Positions 61,261 to 64,000 of a DNA stretch of 64,000 bases are shown piece after piece. Numbering within the stretch: the stretch's first letter is position 1; each line of letters opens with the position of its first letter. Made by a program: the position numbers and the translations under genes. The notes beneath the pieces are model-generated. The model did not search any database. It saw only the letters and a program-made list of their open reading frames with translations, and was not told the origin of the DNA. The stretch is from Prunella strophiata (Eukaryota; Chordata; Aves; Passeriformes; Prunellidae). Location of the stretch: positions 15,367,892-15,431,891 of the forward strand of contig JAZBQD010000001.1 of assembly GCA_036583965.1 (NCBI GenBank). The letters are read 5' to 3'.

Positions 61261-64000
61261 GAAGAAAATCATTCTCAGCCAGCCTTGATCCAGTGAGGTT
61301 CAGATAAGAAATAGGATAAAGACCCTTTCAATTCAAGGTCACCTACCTCCTTTCTCTTCCTGGAGAGCTTCTTTCCACTCTCCTCCTCCCTTGCTGTGGT
61401 GAGCGCTGTGCACAGCACGGGTCCTTCCCTGGGGTGATGGGATGTGACACTGCTGCCTGGGGCACTTGGATGCAGCACCTGGGAAGGCTGCCAGCTGGAC
61501 AAGGCAAGCAAGCACCTCTTGCAGATTAGCAGTGAGTCCCAGCAAGCCTTTTTTCTGCACAAATTTGGAAGTTTGAGAGTTGGAGTATGCACACTAAACT
61601 CTTCCCAGAAGATTTAACAAATTTGCATTGGCAAACATTCAGTGATTCAGCTCAGGAGTCCTCACCCTCCCAATCAGGCACATCAGGTACCCTGGTGTGT
61701 GTTACCTGAGCATGTCCCAGTGAAGCACCAGAAGCTCTGCTCTAACTCAGGCACTGCAACTGTTTTGCAGCAGGAGCATTTAAAAAAACAACGTACTGAA
61801 TAGTCAGCTCAAAGGGAAGGCAAGTCAGAAACCCTGAATGTGATTCTTTGGTTTTGATCAGGAGATGGTTTTCACCTGTAGGTTCTTGTCTCCATCATGG
61901 AATACAAGTTCATACCTGCTCCAGGATGTAATGCACAAACAGGAAGGGGCAGCCACCAGGGAGAGGTGAGAAATACACACAAATGCAGATTGACAGCAGT
62001 TTTCTGCATGTTACTGCATAAAACTATTGTCCACTGTCCTGGGACAGTGACCAGGGGCCCTGTGGGCCCTCCCTGAACCAGCAGTTAATAATGCAGTGCA
62101 AGGAGTCAGGAAAGTCCCAGATGCCATGACCAAGGCAGGAGCCAGGCTCTGCTGGAGAAAGTCCCAATCACAAAATGCAGCAGAGGGACTGAGTCTTGTC
62201 CAGTCTTGCAAGACCAGCCAGGATGGGCTTTTGCACCCACACCAAGCTTTTCCTTAGATGTTTTTGGTACTAACCTCCCCCAGCCCATACCTGTGAGAAG
62301 CACCACACTCCTCCACTGTCTCTCACTGAGGATTATCAGCATTTTTTAGGTTTACAGAGGCTGCATGAAGCAGAAGCTTGAGACAGATCACAGCACTTAA
62401 CCACCCCCTTCCCTCAAAGGCTTTTTGAAATATCTGCTGCTGCTTGAAGAACCTGAATACACAGGATAGGCAAGACCCCAGCACACAATGACCTGCTTTA
62501 AATGTCTCTTTGCCTTTGGGAAAAATACAGTGAGGCTTTTGAGAATGAATTAGAGAAGGTAAAACTTCTAAAGGAAGATCAATAGCTGGACATCCTTTCC
62601 ATTACAAAACCATACTGACATTTTTGACTTGTGCCTGTGTGTCTTTTGTCAGTGGAGCTGTAAGTGAGACTCATGAGAGAGGGCTGAGGGGGATTTTGTG
62701 CTACCCTCAACCTAATATTTTTATAAACATTGCTCTTAATTTCTGACTGCACTGCAAATCCATTATGGACAAGGAAAGCAGTCCTAAAACACAATTAAGA
62801 GATGGAGTCATGAGGTTGTACCCTTGCAGCTATGAAGCAATGACCTCAGCACAAGGAACAGATAGAAGATACACTAATCCCCATTAAAGGGGGGAGCTGG
62901 CAAATAATGTTTTTAAAGTCACTTAAATCTGCAGCACACTGAGCTGAGGGTGCATGAGGCTGCAGCAGAGCTGATGCAGCAGTGCCAATGGATTTCTCTG
63001 CTCCCTGGGGCTCCAGAGCTACCCTGCTAGCAGGGACACTGGAGAGCTGGATGAGCACTGTGAGCCTGAGCAAGCACACAAACACAGAGTTTTTGGTCTC
63101 ATCACCCAGAGACTGCAGGGGATTTCTGCTGGGGGCTCCCCTGCTGGCTCAGAGCAGCCTGGTTCTCACAGAGCAGGCACAGCTTCATGGTCAGGATGGC
63201 ACAGCTCCAAAGAGATGCTTTATTGAAAAGGTTTTTCCCAAGCTTTTACTCCTACCCACATCTTTAGTGCCTTCTTAGTGCTGCAGGGGAGCCCAGAGCC
63301 CCCAAAATTCTCCAGAACCCTCTGCACACCAGTTACAGCACAAAAATCATTGAGGGCACTTTCCTGGCAGGTTTCTCTCCCTCCCCTCAGCCAATTTCAA
63401 AGCTTTTGACCAAGTGCAAATCTTTTGGCTTTGAGTGGTCAGTGGGAAAAAATAAACAATCAAATAAACCTGTGGGAGGAAGAGATGTCAGAGGAGAAGC
63501 AGCAGAGCAGGGCAAAGTCTCTGCTCACCCCAGCTCTGCTGGCAGGCAGAGATTGTGAGGCACAGCTGGGAGGAGAAGTGCCACTGCACAATCACTCCAA
63601 GCAGCAGTGCTTCTTTTAGAGGCATTCAGATGCCTGGGCATCCTACTGAGTCTCCAAATAAATAATATTTGATTGTGACAAGTGCCTAGCATGCTTCTGG
63701 ATGCAGCAAGAAAATAATGCCCTGACATTATGAAAATATTGGAGTCAATCCTACTCATCCTATGAAGAACAAAAAATAAAAATAAAAAAGACCCAAAAGC
63801 CCACACAATTGATTCAAATATAATGTCCTCACCAGCATTAGCAATCATAAAAAACACTTTTCTGGCAAGGCTCAAGCTACCTGCAGAGAATTCACTTTCC
63901 TTTTCTTCTGGCAAGAAGCTCAAGGAATAGAAATGGCATCCATCCCTCTTTCCTCTATATGCTCTGTTCTGCTCCATATGGTGCTGCCTGATAGTAAATG
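61261..64000. other. Unique non-coding DNA to the window end
   Basis: Mixed composition, with AT-rich stretches at 62340-62780 and 63640-63900. The 150-codon minus-strand frame at 63525-63977 shows no recognisable domain. No transposable element or RNA gene was recognised. Confidence 0.5.

Overview
This is vertebrate nuclear DNA, most likely from a bird and probably a songbird. The reasons are several truncated CR1 LINE fragments, including the 3' tail ending in TTCTGTGA/CCTATGAATCTG-type octamers, two compact solo retroviral LTRs, general CpG depletion, and long stretches of unique AT-rich DNA with little interspersed repeat. Songbird rather than bird in general rests on my recollection of LTR families and is inference. 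Nothing prokaryotic is present.

I found no protein-coding exon I would defend, no rRNA, no tRNA and no CRISPR array. The long open frames fall in tandem repeats whose period is a multiple of three or which lack stop codons, or they are chance-length frames in unique DNA. The window reads as an intergenic region or the inside of a very large intron. One 54-codon acidic frame behind an acceptor-like site (2766-2975) is listed as a weak exon candidate.

Layout: 1-12500 is unique DNA with short microsatellites, a CT-rich tract (7613-7859) and AT-rich stretches that resemble conserved non-coding DNA. A solo LTR with perfect terminal repeats and a perfect 6-bp target duplication lies at 12524-13150. 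Decayed CR1 pieces lie at 14512-14850, 16960-17240, 22086-22139 and 25090-25400. A perfect (TA)n array fills 25431-25937. 26000-37965 is mostly unique, with two local duplications (27716-27807 and 33578-33740) and enhancer-like AT-rich stretches. A 30-bp minisatellite of about 51 copies fills 37966-39492. 39493-52091 is unique apart from two opposed CR1 pieces (43881-44410). A purine tract flips abruptly to a perfect (CCCTT)n array of about 283 copies at 52092-53633. The 3' part holds a second solo LTR inserted inside a CR1 (60091-60800), then an unusually CpG-dense imperfect hairpin (60989-61042).

No genes work together here in any way the sequence shows. The most interesting items are the CpG-dense hairpin, the strand-flipped pentanucleotide array, the 30-bp minisatellite with a change of variants along it, and the LTR-in-CR1 nest. 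Calls of conserved-looking non-coding DNA are guesses from composition and would need a multi-species alignment.
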